Numbered from the stretch's first letter, positions 48,794 to 58,280 are shown. The stretch: DNA of 64,000 nt from Sanguibacter keddieii DSM 10542 (GCF_000024925.1 NC_013521.1:1116001-1180000); one strand, 5' to 3'. Numbers and translations: made by a program. The notes: generated from the sequence alone by a model not told the origin.

Positions 48794-50455
48794 ATGAACA
48801 CCAGAACCCCCCGTACCCTCATGGACATCGACGTCAACCGTCGGTCCTTCCTCGGGATGCTCGCCGCGGGTGCCGCCGTCGTCGGCGTCCCGTCGCTGCT
48901 GTCCGGCTGCGGAGGCTCCGGGCAGGCCCCGACGACCGGTTTTGTCGCCGCCGGCACCGACGTCATCCCCACCTACGTCCCGGTCGACTACGTCACCCCG
49001 GACTTCCCGAGCGTCAACGGCTCGACCCCCGGCTTCTCGGTCCTGCCGACCGAGCTGGTCCAGTCGGTCCCGACCCCGCCGGGCAAGGGCACCGCCTTCA
49101 CCGCCATGACCCCGCTGTGGGGCACCATCCCGCCGAAGTCCGGCAACCAGTACTACGCCGCGGTCAACGACCTGCTCGGCTCGACGATCGACTTCCAGAT
49201 CACCGACGGCAACACCTACGGCGACAAGCTCGCGACGGTGCTCGCCTCCTCGCGCGACGTCCCGGACTGGGTCTGCGTGCCGACCTGGAACCTGCCGCCG
49301 CGCTTCGGCAGCGAGATCGTCGGCAACGTGTTCCAGGACCTCAGCCCGTACCTCGGGGGCGACAAGGTCAAGGAGTACCCGAACCTGGCCAACATCCCGA
49401 CCGACGCCTGGAAGTTCTGTGTGTTCAACGGCAAGCTCTACGGGCTGCCGTTCCCGGGCGAGATCCTCACCGACGCGGTCTTCTACCGCAAGGACGTCCT
49501 CGACGGCCTCGGCATCACGCCCGACGTGCGCTCCGGCCAGGACCTCATCGACCTGGCCGTCGAGCTCACCGACTCCAGCGCGGGGCGCTGGGGCACCGAG
49601 GACCTCTGGAACACCGCCGCGATCATCCACGCGGTCCCGCCCAAGTGGAAGCTCGACGACGCCGGGAAGCTGGTGCACCGGGTCGAGAGCGAGGAGTACC
49701 GTGCGGCCCTCGAGTGGAACGCCGCGGTCTTCGCCGCGGGCGTGGTCCACCCGGACGCCGTCGCCGACCAGAGCGGGGACGCCAAGCAGCGCTTCCAGTC
49801 CGGCAAGACCGTGATCGCCAACGACGGCCTCGGCTCGTGGCACGAGGCGCTGCGCGACAACCTCGCGAGCAACCCCGACTTCTGGCAGGAGCCGTTCCTG
49901 CCCTTCGCCGCCGACGGCGGGACGCCGGTCCTGTTCAAGGGCAACCCGGCCAACATCTTCTCGTTCCTCAAGAAGTCCGACGACGAGGCGCGCATCAAGG
50001 AGCTGCTCTCGCTCGCCGACGTCCTCGCGGCGCCCTTCGGCACGACCGAGTTCGACGTGGTCGCCAACGGCGTCGAGGGCGTGCACTTCACCCGGGACGA
50101 CCAGGGGATGCCGGTCCCGACCGACCTCGCGGCGACCGAGCTCCAGCCGACCTACATGTTCCTCGTCGACGGGCCGATCGCGAACACCCGCGTCCAGTAC
50201 CCCGGGTACGTCGAGGCGTCGTCGAACTGGCAGGCCGCTGCCTCGGAGTTCATCACCGACCCGGTGTTCTACGGCCAGCAGATCTCCGAGCCCCAGCAGT
50301 ACGCCTCGATCGGGCAGCCCTTCGTCGACCTCGAGAAGGACATCTCGCGCGGGCGCAAGTCCATCTCCGACCTCGACTCCGCCGTGGAGACGTGGAAGTC
50401 CTCGGGCGGCGACGAGCTGCGCGCCTTCTACCAGGACATCCTGGACCAGCAGTGA
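48794..50455 (+). CDS. oligosaccharide ABC transporter substrate-binding lipoprotein
   Basis: This 553-residue protein is an extracytoplasmic binding protein of the long LipO/cluster-D type used with LplB/YtcP permeases for complex oligosaccharides. The N-terminus has RRSFLGMLAAGAAVVGVPSLLSGC: a twin-arginine-like start joined to a lipobox with Cys near residue 39. Trp- and Tyr-rich stretches typical of carbohydrate sites follow (VCVPTWNLPPRFG, YGLPFPGEILTDAVFYRKDVLD). GAAGGA precedes ATG 48794. The stop overlaps the first permease (GTGA). The operator upstream and the enzymes around indicate a plant-oligosaccharide substrate. Confidence 0.92.
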   Translation: MNTRTPRTLMDIDVNRRSFLGMLAAGAAVVGVPSLLSGCGGSGQAPTTGFVAAGTDVIPTYVPVDYVTPDFPSVNGSTPGFSVLPTELVQSVPTPPGKGTAFTAMTPLWGTIPPKSGNQYYAAVNDLLGSTIDFQITDGNTYGDKLATVLASSRDVPDWVCVPTWNLPPRFGSEIVGNVFQDLSPYLGGDKVKEYPNLANIPTDAWKFCVFNGKLYGLPFPGEILTDAVFYRKDVLDGLGITPDVRSGQDLIDLAVELTDSSAGRWGTEDLWNTAAIIHAVPPKWKLDDAGKLVHRVESEEYRAALEWNAAVFAAGVVHPDAVADQSGDAKQRFQSGKTVIANDGLGSWHEALRDNLASNPDFWQEPFLPFAADGGTPVLFKGNPANIFSFLKKSDDEARIKELLSLADVLAAPFGTTEFDVVANGVEGVHFTRDDQGMPVPTDLAATELQPTYMFLVDGPIANTRVQYPGYVEASSNWQAAASEFITDPVFYGQQISEPQQYASIGQPFVDLEKDISRGRKSISDLDSAVETWKSSGGDELRAFYQDILDQQ

Positions 50456-51447
50456 CGGCGCCCGACGTGAAGGACGGGGCGCGGAGCGGGGCGGCGGAAC
50501 CTGCCCCGCCCGCGCGCCCGCCGGTCGTCCAGCGGAAGATCGGCTGGCGCACCCGGCTGCGGCGGGACCGCTCGCTGCTCATCATGACGCTGCCGGCCGT
50601 CGGCTTGCTGGTCGTGTTCGCGTACGTGCCGATGCTGGGCAACGTCATCGCCTGGCAGAACTACTCGCCCTACTCCGGGTTCGTCAACAGCACCTGGGCG
50701 GGCTGGTCCAACTTCGAGCGCGTGTTCAGCAACCCGCTGTTCCTCAACGCGGTCGGCAACACCCTGACGATCACCGCCTTCCAGCTGGTGTTCTTCTTCC
50801 CGGTGCCGATCGTCCTGGCCCTGCTGCTGAACTCCGTGATCACGCCGCGGATCCGCACCACGATCCAGTCGATCGTCTACCTGCCGCACTTCTTCTCGTG
50901 GGTGCTCGTGGTGACGCTGTTCCAGCAGATCTTCGGCGGCGCCGGGCTCATCAACCAGACCCTCCGGGCGCACGGTCACCAGGGCTTCGACCTCATGACC
51001 AACCCCGACACGTTCCTCGTCCTCATCACGATGCAGTCCGTGTGGAAGGACGCCGGCTGGGGGATCATCATCTTCCTCGCCGCGCTGAGCACGGTCTCGC
51101 CCGAGCTCTACGAGGCCTCGGCGGTCGACGGTGCGAGCCGGTGGCGACGGATGTGGCACATCACGCTCCCGGCCCTCAAGCCGGTCATCATCCTGCTGCT
51201 CATCCTGCGTCTGGGCGACGCGCTCACCGTCGGGTTCGAGCAGCTCATCCTGCAGCGCGGCGCGGTCGGTGCGGAGGTGTCCGAGGTCATCGACACCTTC
51301 GTCTACTACCAGGGCGTCGTGTACGGCGACTGGAGCTTCGCGGCCGCGGCAGGTCTGGTCAAGGGTGTGGTCAGCCTCCTGCTCGTCCTCGGGGCGAACA
51401 AGCTGGCGCACGTCTTCGGAGAATCGGGAGTGTACAAGCGAGCATGA
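50452..51447 (+). CDS. ABC transporter permease (LplB type)
   Basis: This 331-residue protein has six membrane helices after a 40-residue charged start and the EAA loop EASAVDGASRWRRMWHITLPAL that docks to the ATPase. It is the first of two permeases for the binding protein upstream and is coupled to both neighbours by four-base overlaps. The usual LplB-type features YVPMLGNVIAWQNYSPYSGF and LPHFFSWVLV are visible. Confidence 0.94.
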   Translation: MTAPDVKDGARSGAAEPAPPARPPVVQRKIGWRTRLRRDRSLLIMTLPAVGLLVVFAYVPMLGNVIAWQNYSPYSGFVNSTWAGWSNFERVFSNPLFLNAVGNTLTITAFQLVFFFPVPIVLALLLNSVITPRIRTTIQSIVYLPHFFSWVLVVTLFQQIFGGAGLINQTLRAHGHQGFDLMTNPDTFLVLITMQSVWKDAGWGIIIFLAALSTVSPELYEASAVDGASRWRRMWHITLPALKPVIILLLILRLGDALTVGFEQLILQRGAVGAEVSEVIDTFVYYQGVVYGDWSFAAAAGLVKGVVSLLLVLGANKLAHVFGESGVYKRA

Positions 51448-52454
51448 GCGGACAATCACCTGAGCTCTCGGCCTCCGTGGCCGTCCTCCCGGCCGACGTC
51501 CGCGACGAGCAGCGCGGGTCTGGCCCGCCGCCGCCCCGTCGCCGGCGCCGGTTCCACTCGCAGCACCGTCCCGTCTGGGAGGAGCCGCCGACGCCCGTGG
51601 GGGCGAGCCTGAAGTTCCTCACGCTCGTCGTCATGGTCCTGGTCGTCGTCTTCCCCCTCTACACCGTGGTGCTCACCAGCCTGTCGACGCAGGCCGAGAC
51701 GCTGCGCGCCGGCGGTCTCGTGGTCGTCCCCGGTGAGCTGACGATCAACGCCTACAAGCAGATCCTCAGCGGCGGCATCGTCACCCGGGCGACGCTCGTC
51801 AGCATCGGGATCACCGCGGTCGGCACGGTCATCTCGACCGTGGTGTCGATCCTCGCGGCCTACGGGCTCTCGAGGTCGAACTCCTTCGGCCACCGGCCGA
51901 TCCTCTTCGTCTTCCTCATCACCATGTTCTTCGGCGCGGGTCTCATCCCGACCTACCTGCTGGTGAGCGAGCTGGGCCTCATCGACTCGTACTGGGCGCT
52001 CATCCTGCCCGGGGCGGTCTCGGCGTTCAACGTGCTCATCCTGAGGAACTTCTTCATGGGGATCGAGCCCGCCATCCTCGACGCCGCGCGGATCGACGGC
52101 GCGGGGGACTGGCGCATCCTCGGGTCGCTCGTCCTGCCGATGTCGAAGGCGGCGACCGCGGTCGTCGCGCTGTTCTACGGCGTCGGGTACTGGAACGCGT
52201 TCTTCAACGCGATCCTCTACATCAACGACAACGAGAAGTGGCCGCTCCAGCTGGTGCTGCGCTCCTACGTCCTGCAGGGGGTGACGCTGCCCGGCAGCGG
52301 CACCGGCCAGGTGGACGTGGCGTCGGGCGCCGTGACGGGCCTGCCGATCCAGATGGCCGTGATGGTCCTCGCGATCGTGCCGATCCTGCTGGTCTACCCC
52401 TTCGTGCAGCGCCACTTCACCAAGGGCGTGATCTTCGGGGCGATCAAGGGCTGA
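51444..52454 (+). CDS. ABC transporter permease (YtcP type)
   Basis: This 336-residue second permease has a Pro/Arg-rich N-terminal tail of about 50 residues and six helices. Its EAA loop reads DAARIDGAGDWRILGSLVLPMSKA. It follows the first permease with an ATGA overlap. No ATPase gene follows; such CUT1 systems usually share a housekeeping ATPase (MsiK/MsmK type). Its 3' end overlaps the convergent lacI gene by 11 bp. Confidence 0.94.
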   Translation: MSGQSPELSASVAVLPADVRDEQRGSGPPPPRRRRRFHSQHRPVWEEPPTPVGASLKFLTLVVMVLVVVFPLYTVVLTSLSTQAETLRAGGLVVVPGELTINAYKQILSGGIVTRATLVSIGITAVGTVISTVVSILAAYGLSRSNSFGHRPILFVFLITMFFGAGLIPTYLLVSELGLIDSYWALILPGAVSAFNVLILRNFFMGIEPAILDAARIDGAGDWRILGSLVLPMSKAATAVVALFYGVGYWNAFFNAILYINDNEKWPLQLVLRSYVLQGVTLPGSGTGQVDVASGAVTGLPIQMAVMVLAIVPILLVYPFVQRHFTKGVIFGAIKG

Positions 52455-53472
52455 CACCCGGCTCGGGCACGGCCGACCGGTCGTGCACGCTCCCGCGGTC
52501 GACCACCCGCGGGGTGAGCAGCCGGGTCTCGGCGGGGTGGTCCTGGTCCAGACGGGCCATGACCATCTCGACGGCCACCGCACCGATGGTGTGCGCCGGG
52601 AGGTCGATCGAGCTGAGCGGGACAGGCTGCGACTCGGCCACCTCGGGCGGGCACACCGCGAGGACGGAGACGTCCTCCGGTGTGCGCAGCCCGCGGTCGT
52701 GGAGCGCGGAGACGACGAACGGGAGGGCGACCTCGTTGTGGACCACGACGGCGGTGACATCGGGCACGGCGGCGAGCAGGCTGTCGACGGCGGCGCGCGC
52801 GCCGCTCGGGGAGGACTCGCAGGCCACGTGCCCGGCCTGCACGTCGAGCGCCTGCGCCTCGCTGCGGAACCCCCGCAGGATGCGCTCGGCGTACGAGGTG
52901 TGGCGCTCGAGCACCGCGGGCGGCGAGCCCACCAGGCCGACGGCCCGGTGCCCCCGAGCGGAGAGGTGCCGGACGGCCAGCCGGCCGGCACCCTCGAAGT
53001 CGAGGTCCACGCAGCTCAGGCCGGCGGCCTCGTGCGGCAGGCCGATGAGCACCGTCGGCTGGCGCAGCGTCGCGAGCAGCGGCACGCGCGGGTCGTCGTC
53101 CTCGATGTCCATGACCACGAGCGCGTCGACCATCGACCCGCTCGCCACCCGGTCCAGGCCGGCGGCGTCGTCCTGGGTGAGGAGCAGCACGTCGTGCTCG
53201 TAGGTCCGCGCGGCGGTCACGACACCGGTGACGAACTGCATGATGACGCTCACGTCCACGTCGACACGCAACGGTGCCATGAGCGCGATCACCTGGGTGC
53301 GGCTCGAGGCGAGGGCCCGGGCGCCGGCGTGCGGTCGGTAGCCGAGCTCGCGGATGGCCTTCTCGACGCGCAGCCGCGTGGGCGCGGAGATCGGGCGCTT
53401 GCCGCTCAGCACGTAGGACACGGTCGAGGTGGAGACGCCGGCCGTGCGGGCGACGTCGTCGATGGTGGCCAC
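52444..53472 (-). CDS. LacI-family transcriptional regulator of the glycoside locus
   Basis: This 342-residue repressor has the LacI helix-turn-helix and hinge (TIDDVARTAGVSTSTVSYVL, then ALASSRTQ) and a two-lobe periplasmic-binding-like effector domain. The recognition helix (STSTVSYVLSGKR) and hinge region fit a CG-centred palindrome. GTG 53472 is chosen because GAGGAG precedes it and the family starts with this motif. It is divergent from the GH42-GH31 genes and convergent with the transporter, and matching operators lie before all of these, so it is the likely local repressor released by a sugar from the oligosaccharide. Confidence 0.95.
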   Translation of the reverse strand: MATIDDVARTAGVSTSTVSYVLSGKRPISAPTRLRVEKAIRELGYRPHAGARALASSRTQVIALMAPLRVDVDVSVIMQFVTGVVTAARTYEHDVLLLTQDDAAGLDRVASGSMVDALVVMDIEDDDPRVPLLATLRQPTVLIGLPHEAAGLSCVDLDFEGAGRLAVRHLSARGHRAVGLVGSPPAVLERHTSYAERILRGFRSEAQALDVQAGHVACESSPSGARAAVDSLLAAVPDVTAVVVHNEVALPFVVSALHDRGLRTPEDVSVLAVCPPEVAESQPVPLSSIDLPAHTIGAVAVEMVMARLDQDHPAETRLLTPRVVDRGSVHDRSAVPEPGVSP

Positions 53473-53565
53473 GGGGTGCTCCTCGGTCGGACGGGCGGTC
53501 TGCGCCCAGAAGAGCGGCAGACGTGCGCTGGGCGCAGGGTCAGCGTAGGCGAGCGCGGCCGTCAG

Positions 53566-53579
53566 GGACAGCGCTTCGA
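53566..53579. promoter_or_regulatory. weaker LacI-type site near the lacI start
   Basis: GGACAGCGCTTCGA keeps the right half and centre of the operator core (10 of 14 positions shared with the GH42 site). It lies 94 bp before the lacI start codon and could allow autoregulation or looping to the stronger site at 53667. Confidence 0.4.
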
Positions 53580-53634
53580 CGGATCTTCGCCCCGTGGCGC
53601 CCCCTCGGTTCGGCAGCAGTACGCAGGAAAGAGG

Positions 53635-53664
53635 GTGACCGGGCAGCAGCCCGGCCCCTACAAT
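53635..53664 (+). promoter_or_regulatory. promoter of the GH42-GH31 operon
   Basis: GTGACC (53635-53640) and TACAAT (53659-53664) are spaced by 18 bp. The operator starts three bases after the -10. Confidence 0.55.
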
Positions 53665-53666
53665 CA

Positions 53667-53680
53667 TTGAAGCGCTTCGA
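53667..53680. promoter_or_regulatory. LacI-type operator of the GH42-GH31 operon
   Basis: TTGAAGCGCTTCGA is a dyad with one mismatched pair and a perfect GAAGCGCTTC centre. It sits at the predicted start of transcription of the beta-galactosidase gene. Confidence 0.75.
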
Positions 53681-53742
53681 CGATGCGGAGGCGGCCCGCC
53701 GCCAGGCCGCAGCCGAGCGCAGAGGCACGTGAGGAGAGATCG

Positions 53743-55836
53743 ATGACGGACCACCAGAGCAGGGCGCCGGACGCCAGGGCGCGTCCCACCCTGTCCGCGC
53801 TCACCGACGAGCTCGGCGTGCTCTACGGCGGCGACTACAACCCCGAGCAGTGGGGCCGCGAGACCTGGCTCGAGGACGCGCTCCTCATGCAGGCCGCGGG
53901 CGTCAACCTCGTGACGGTCGGGGTGTTCTCGTGGGCCCTCCTCGAGCCCCGTCCCGGCGCACGCAGCTTCGGGTGGCTCGACGAGGTCCTCGACCTGCTG
54001 CACGCCCACGGGATCGCCGTAGACCTCGCGACGCCGACCGCCTCGCCGCCCCCGTGGATGGGGCACCTCTACCCCGAGACCCTCCCGGTCGACCGCGACG
54101 GCGTCCGGCTCACCTACGGCTCGCGCAACCAGTTCAGCCCGTCGTCCGCGGTGTACCGGGCCTTCGCCCGCGACATCACCCGTGACCTCGTCGACCGCTA
54201 CGTCGACCACCCGGCGGTGCGCATGTGGCACGTGGGCAACGAGCTCGGGCAGGTCTGCCACTCGGACGAGACCGCCCTCGCCTTCCGGACCTGGCTCGAC
54301 GAGCGCTACGGCTCGCTCGACGGCCTCAACGACGCGTGGGGCACCACCTTCTGGAGCCAGCGGTACAGCAGGTGGGACGAGGTCGTCCCGCCCCGGAAGG
54401 CGCCCTACCTCGTCAACCCGACGCAGGAGCTCGACTTCCGCCGCTTCACCTCGGACACGCTGCGCGACGTCTACCGCGAGCAGCGCGACATCATCCGCGA
54501 GCGCGACGACCGTCGGCCGGTGACGACCAACTTCATGGGGTTCTTCCCCCTCGTCGACTACTGGTCCTGGTCCGACGACCTCGACGTGGTGTCGGACGAC
54601 GCGTACCCCGACCCCACAGACCCCACGTCGCTGACCTCGGCGGCGCTGACCCAGGACCTCATGCGGTCGCTGGGCGGCGGCGCGCCGTGGCTGCTCATGG
54701 AGCAGGCGGTGGGCGCGGTCAACTGGCGCGAGCACAACGTGCCCAAGACCCCTGAGCGGATGCGCCTCGAGTCCCTCCAGGCCGTGGCGCACGGTGCGGA
54801 CGGCGTCTGCTTCTTCCAGTGGCGGGCCTCGCGCGCCGGGGCCGAGCGCTTCCACTCGGCGATGCTCCCGCACGCCGGGGCCGACACCGAGGTGCACCGC
54901 GGCGTGGTCCGCCTCGGCGCGGACCTGGCCCGGCTGCGGTCCGTCGTGGGCGGGCGCTCGCGGGCGAGCGTCGCGATCGCCTTCGACTGGTCGAGCTGGT
55001 GGGCTGCCGAGGGCGAGGCCGGCCCGACCCGGCGGCTGCGGGTGGTCGAGGAGGTCCGCCGTTGGCACCGGTCGTTGTGGGAGCGGGGGGTCGCGGTCGA
55101 CCTGGTCCGCCCGGGCGACGCGCTCGAGGGGTACGACCTCGTCCTCGCCCCCAGCCTGTACCTGCTCGACGAGCCGGACGCGGCGAACCTGCGGGCCTTC
55201 GTCACCGGTGGTGGCACGCTCGTCCTCGGTCCGTTCAGCGACGTCGCCACCCGTGACGCGCACGTCCGTCCCGGCCGTTTCCCCGTGCAGCTCGCGGACC
55301 TGGTCGGTGCCAGCGGCGAGGAGTGGCTGCCGCTCGACGACGCGGGGCTCGACGTGGTCTCCGACCTGTGGGCCGGGCCCGACGGGGTCCTGCCCGGTAT
55401 CGCGCACGTGGACTCCTACGTCGAGCGGCTGCGGCTCGACGGCGCTGGAGACAGCGCTGGCGAGGCGGTCGTCACCGCGAGCAGCAGCGCACCCGCCGGC
55501 CTCGGCGGTGCGCCCGTCGTGGTCCGCCGCTCGGCCGGCACGGGTCGCGCCTGGTACGTGGGCGCGCTGCTGCCCGACGACGCGCTCGACGCGGTCCTCG
55601 CGGAGGTGCTGCGAGAGCGCGGGACGCTGTCTGCCCTCGGCGCCCCCGCCGCACGTCTCGGGGTCGAGGCGGTGCGCCGCGGCGACCTGCTCTTCCTCCT
55701 CAACCACACCGGCTCGCCGGTCTCCGTCCCCGTCGGGAGCACCCCGCTCACCGACCTCCTCACCAGCGCCGTGCACCGTGGCTCGGCCGTCGTCCCGCCC
55801 GTGGACGTCCTAGTGCTCACCGAGAGGTCCTCATGA
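53743..55836 (+). CDS. GH42 beta-galactosidase
   Basis: This 697-residue enzyme has the three GH42 domains: a TIM barrel (about 18-400), a trimerisation domain (about 400-620) and a small beta domain. The acid/base is Glu167 in WHVGNELGQVCH, and the nucleophile is Glu320 in WLLMEQAVGAVNW. The opening GVLYGGDYNPEQW is diagnostic. No signal peptide is present, so it removes terminal beta-galactose from imported oligosaccharides. ATG 53743 follows GAGGAGAG. The stop overlaps the alpha-xylosidase start (ATGA). Confidence 0.96.
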   Translation: MTDHQSRAPDARARPTLSALTDELGVLYGGDYNPEQWGRETWLEDALLMQAAGVNLVTVGVFSWALLEPRPGARSFGWLDEVLDLLHAHGIAVDLATPTASPPPWMGHLYPETLPVDRDGVRLTYGSRNQFSPSSAVYRAFARDITRDLVDRYVDHPAVRMWHVGNELGQVCHSDETALAFRTWLDERYGSLDGLNDAWGTTFWSQRYSRWDEVVPPRKAPYLVNPTQELDFRRFTSDTLRDVYREQRDIIRERDDRRPVTTNFMGFFPLVDYWSWSDDLDVVSDDAYPDPTDPTSLTSAALTQDLMRSLGGGAPWLLMEQAVGAVNWREHNVPKTPERMRLESLQAVAHGADGVCFFQWRASRAGAERFHSAMLPHAGADTEVHRGVVRLGADLARLRSVVGGRSRASVAIAFDWSSWWAAEGEAGPTRRLRVVEEVRRWHRSLWERGVAVDLVRPGDALEGYDLVLAPSLYLLDEPDAANLRAFVTGGGTLVLGPFSDVATRDAHVRPGRFPVQLADLVGASGEEWLPLDDAGLDVVSDLWAGPDGVLPGIAHVDSYVERLRLDGAGDSAGEAVVTASSSAPAGLGGAPVVVRRSAGTGRAWYVGALLPDDALDAVLAEVLRERGTLSALGAPAARLGVEAVRRGDLLFLLNHTGSPVSVPVGSTPLTDLLTSAVHRGSAVVPPVDVLVLTERSS

Positions 55837-58133
55837 AGTTCACCGACGGCTACTGGCAGGTCCTGCCCGGAGTCTCCATCCTGCGTCCCGGCTCGGTCGA
55901 CGAGGTGGTCGCCGAGGACACCTCCGACGGGGCGCGCCTGACGGTCTTCGCGCCGACGGCGCGCATCGAGTCGCGCGGCGACACCCTCAACCGGCCGCAG
56001 GTGACGGTCACCTTCGACACCCCGGCCGACGACGTCGTCGGGGTGCGGATCGAGCACTTCCAGGGGGTGCGGGACCGCGGGCCGGCCTTCGACATCGCCC
56101 GGACGCCGGGCGACGCGAAGGCGATCGCCCCGGGGATCGACGCCGACCCGGTCGCGAGCATCACCTCTGGGGCGCTGACCGCCCGGGTCTCGACCGACGG
56201 CCCGTGGGGCGTCGAGTTCGTGGCGGACGGCCGGGTGCTCACCTCGTCGACGCCGCGCAGCGTCGGCGTGGTCTCGCGCGACGACGGCCGCAGCTTCGTC
56301 CACGAGCAGCTGACCCTCGGCGTCGGCGAGCACGTCTACGGGCTCGGCGAGCGCTTCGGGCCCTTCGTCAAGAACGGGCAGTCGGTCGACATCTGGAACG
56401 AGGACGGCGGCACGGCGAGCGACCAGGCGTACAAGAACGTCCCGTTCTACCTCTCGGACGCCGGCTACGGGGTCTTCGTCGCGCACCCGGACCGGGTCTC
56501 CTTCGAGATCGGCACCGAGGTGGTCTCGCGGACGCAGTTCAGCGTGGAGGGCCAGCACCTCCAGTACTACGTCATCTACGGGCCCACGCCGGCGGAGATC
56601 CTCGACAAGCTCACGGCGCTCACGGGGCGCCCGGCGCGGGTGCCGTCGTGGTCCTACGGGCTCTGGCTGTCGACCTCGTTCACCACGGACTACGACGAGC
56701 AGACGGTGACGGGCTTCATCGACGGGATGGCCGAGCGGGACCTGCCGCTGAGCGTCTTCCACTTCGACTGCTTCTGGATGCGCCAGTTCCACTGGTGCGA
56801 CTTCGTGTGGGACCCGGCGACCTTCCCCGACCCGGAGGGCATGCTCGCGCGGCTGCGCGGGCGGGGTCTGAAGATCTCCGCGTGGATCAACCCGTACATC
56901 GCGCAGCGCTCGCACCTGTTCGCGGAGGCGCGCGAGCTCGGGTACCTGGTGACCACGGCCGACGGCGACGTGTGGCAGTGGGACATGTGGCAGGCGGGCA
57001 TGGCTCTCGTCGACTTCACCAACCCCGACGCGACCGCCTGGTACCAGAGCAAGCTCAAGGTGCTGCTGGACCAGGGCGTGGACTGCTTCAAGACGGACTT
57101 CGGCGAGCGCATCCCGACGGACGTCGTGTGGCACGACGGCTCGGACCCTCAGGCGATGCACAACTACTACACCCACCTCTACAACAAGGCGGTCTTCGAC
57201 CTGCTGGTCGCCGAGCGCGGCGAGGGCGAGGCGGTCCTGTTCGCCCGGGCGGCCACGGCCGGCGGGCAGCAGTTCCCGGTGCACTGGGGCGGCGACTGCG
57301 AGTCGACCTTCGTGTCGATGGCCGAGTCGCTGCGCGGCGGGCTGTCGCTCGCCCTGTCCGGCTTCGGGTACTGGAGCCACGACATCGGCGGCTTCGAGGG
57401 CACACCGGACCCGGCGGTCTTCAAGCGCTGGGCCGCCTTCGGCCTGCTGTCGTCGCACTCGCGGCTGCACGGCTCGGACTCGTACCGCGTCCCGTGGGCC
57501 TTCGACGAGGAGGCCGTCGACGTCACGCGGCTGTTCACGCGGCTCAAGCTCTCGCTCATGCCCTACCTGGGGCGGCTCGGCGAGCTCGCGCACACCCGCG
57601 GGCTGCCGGTGATGCGCCCGATGATGCTCGAGTTCCCGCAGGACCGGACGGCGGCGACGGTCGACACGCAGTACATGCTGGGCGACAGCCTGCTGGTGGC
57701 CCCGGTGTTCTCGGAGACCGGTGACGTCACCTACTACGTCCCGGAGGGGACGTGGACGCACCTGCTCACGGGGGAGCAGGTGGTCGGGCCACGGTGGGTC
57801 GAGGAGCGGCACGACTTCGACTCGCTGCCGCTCCTGGTGCGGCCAGGCTCGGTCCTGCCCGTGGGGGCGCGGACCGACCGACCCGACTACGACTGGGCGG
57901 ACGGCGTCACGCTGCGTCTCGTGGAGCTCGCCGACGGTCACCGGAGCGAGGTCGTGGTCCCGTCGAGCGCGGGCGGAGGGGCCGTGTCGGCACGCTTCAC
58001 GGTCGAGCGGACGGGGACCCGGGTCGAGGTCCGTCGCGTCGAGTCGGACGGGCAGCGGCCCTGGGTCGTCGAGACCCGGGGGAACCGGGTCGAGGCCGCG
58101 GGCGACGTCGAGGTGCTGGTCGTCGAGGTCTGA
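55833..58133 (+). CDS. yicI: GH31 alpha-xylosidase (YicI type)
   Basis: This 766-residue cytoplasmic enzyme removes alpha-1,6-linked xylose from xyloglucan oligosaccharides or isoprimeverose. It matches YicI very closely: FHFDCFWMRQFHWCDF-WDP, KTDFGERIP with nucleophile Asp422, and HWGGDC with acid/base Asp488, 66 residues apart as in E. coli YicI (416 and 482). SMAESLRGGLSLALSGFGYWSHDIGGFE and SSHSRLHGS are also shared. Such exact motif agreement separates it from alpha-glucosidases of the same family. It is translationally coupled to the beta-galactosidase. A terminator hairpin follows. Confidence 0.96.
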   Translation: MKFTDGYWQVLPGVSILRPGSVDEVVAEDTSDGARLTVFAPTARIESRGDTLNRPQVTVTFDTPADDVVGVRIEHFQGVRDRGPAFDIARTPGDAKAIAPGIDADPVASITSGALTARVSTDGPWGVEFVADGRVLTSSTPRSVGVVSRDDGRSFVHEQLTLGVGEHVYGLGERFGPFVKNGQSVDIWNEDGGTASDQAYKNVPFYLSDAGYGVFVAHPDRVSFEIGTEVVSRTQFSVEGQHLQYYVIYGPTPAEILDKLTALTGRPARVPSWSYGLWLSTSFTTDYDEQTVTGFIDGMAERDLPLSVFHFDCFWMRQFHWCDFVWDPATFPDPEGMLARLRGRGLKISAWINPYIAQRSHLFAEARELGYLVTTADGDVWQWDMWQAGMALVDFTNPDATAWYQSKLKVLLDQGVDCFKTDFGERIPTDVVWHDGSDPQAMHNYYTHLYNKAVFDLLVAERGEGEAVLFARAATAGGQQFPVHWGGDCESTFVSMAESLRGGLSLALSGFGYWSHDIGGFEGTPDPAVFKRWAAFGLLSSHSRLHGSDSYRVPWAFDEEAVDVTRLFTRLKLSLMPYLGRLGELAHTRGLPVMRPMMLEFPQDRTAATVDTQYMLGDSLLVAPVFSETGDVTYYVPEGTWTHLLTGEQVVGPRWVEERHDFDSLPLLVRPGSVLPVGARTDRPDYDWADGVTLRLVELADGHRSEVVVPSSAGGGAVSARFTVERTGTRVEVRRVESDGQRPWVVETRGNRVEAAGDVEVLVVEV

Positions 58134-58149
58134 CGGCGGAGGACCTGGT

Positions 58150-58199
58150 GCCGGCAGGGGGTGCGTCTCGTTCGTGGGGAAGACGCACCCCGTGCCGGC
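58150..58199 (+). terminator. hairpin terminator after the GH31 gene
   Basis: GCCGGCAGGGGGTGCGTCT (58150-58168) pairs with the segment 58181-58199 at 18 of 19 positions over a 12-base loop, 16 bases after the stop codon. Confidence 0.8.
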
Positions 58200-58244
58200 G
58201 AGGCTCCGCCGGCCGGCGGTGGTCCGGCGGACTCCTCAGTGGAG

Positions 58245-58280
58245 GTGCCACGCCGCAGCAGGGGAACGACGGCGTGGCAC
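58245..58280. terminator. second hairpin in the convergent gap
   Basis: GTGCCACGCCG (58245-58255) and CGGCGTGGCAC (58270-58280) form a perfect 11-bp stem with a 14-base loop. It can act in either direction. Confidence 0.6.
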
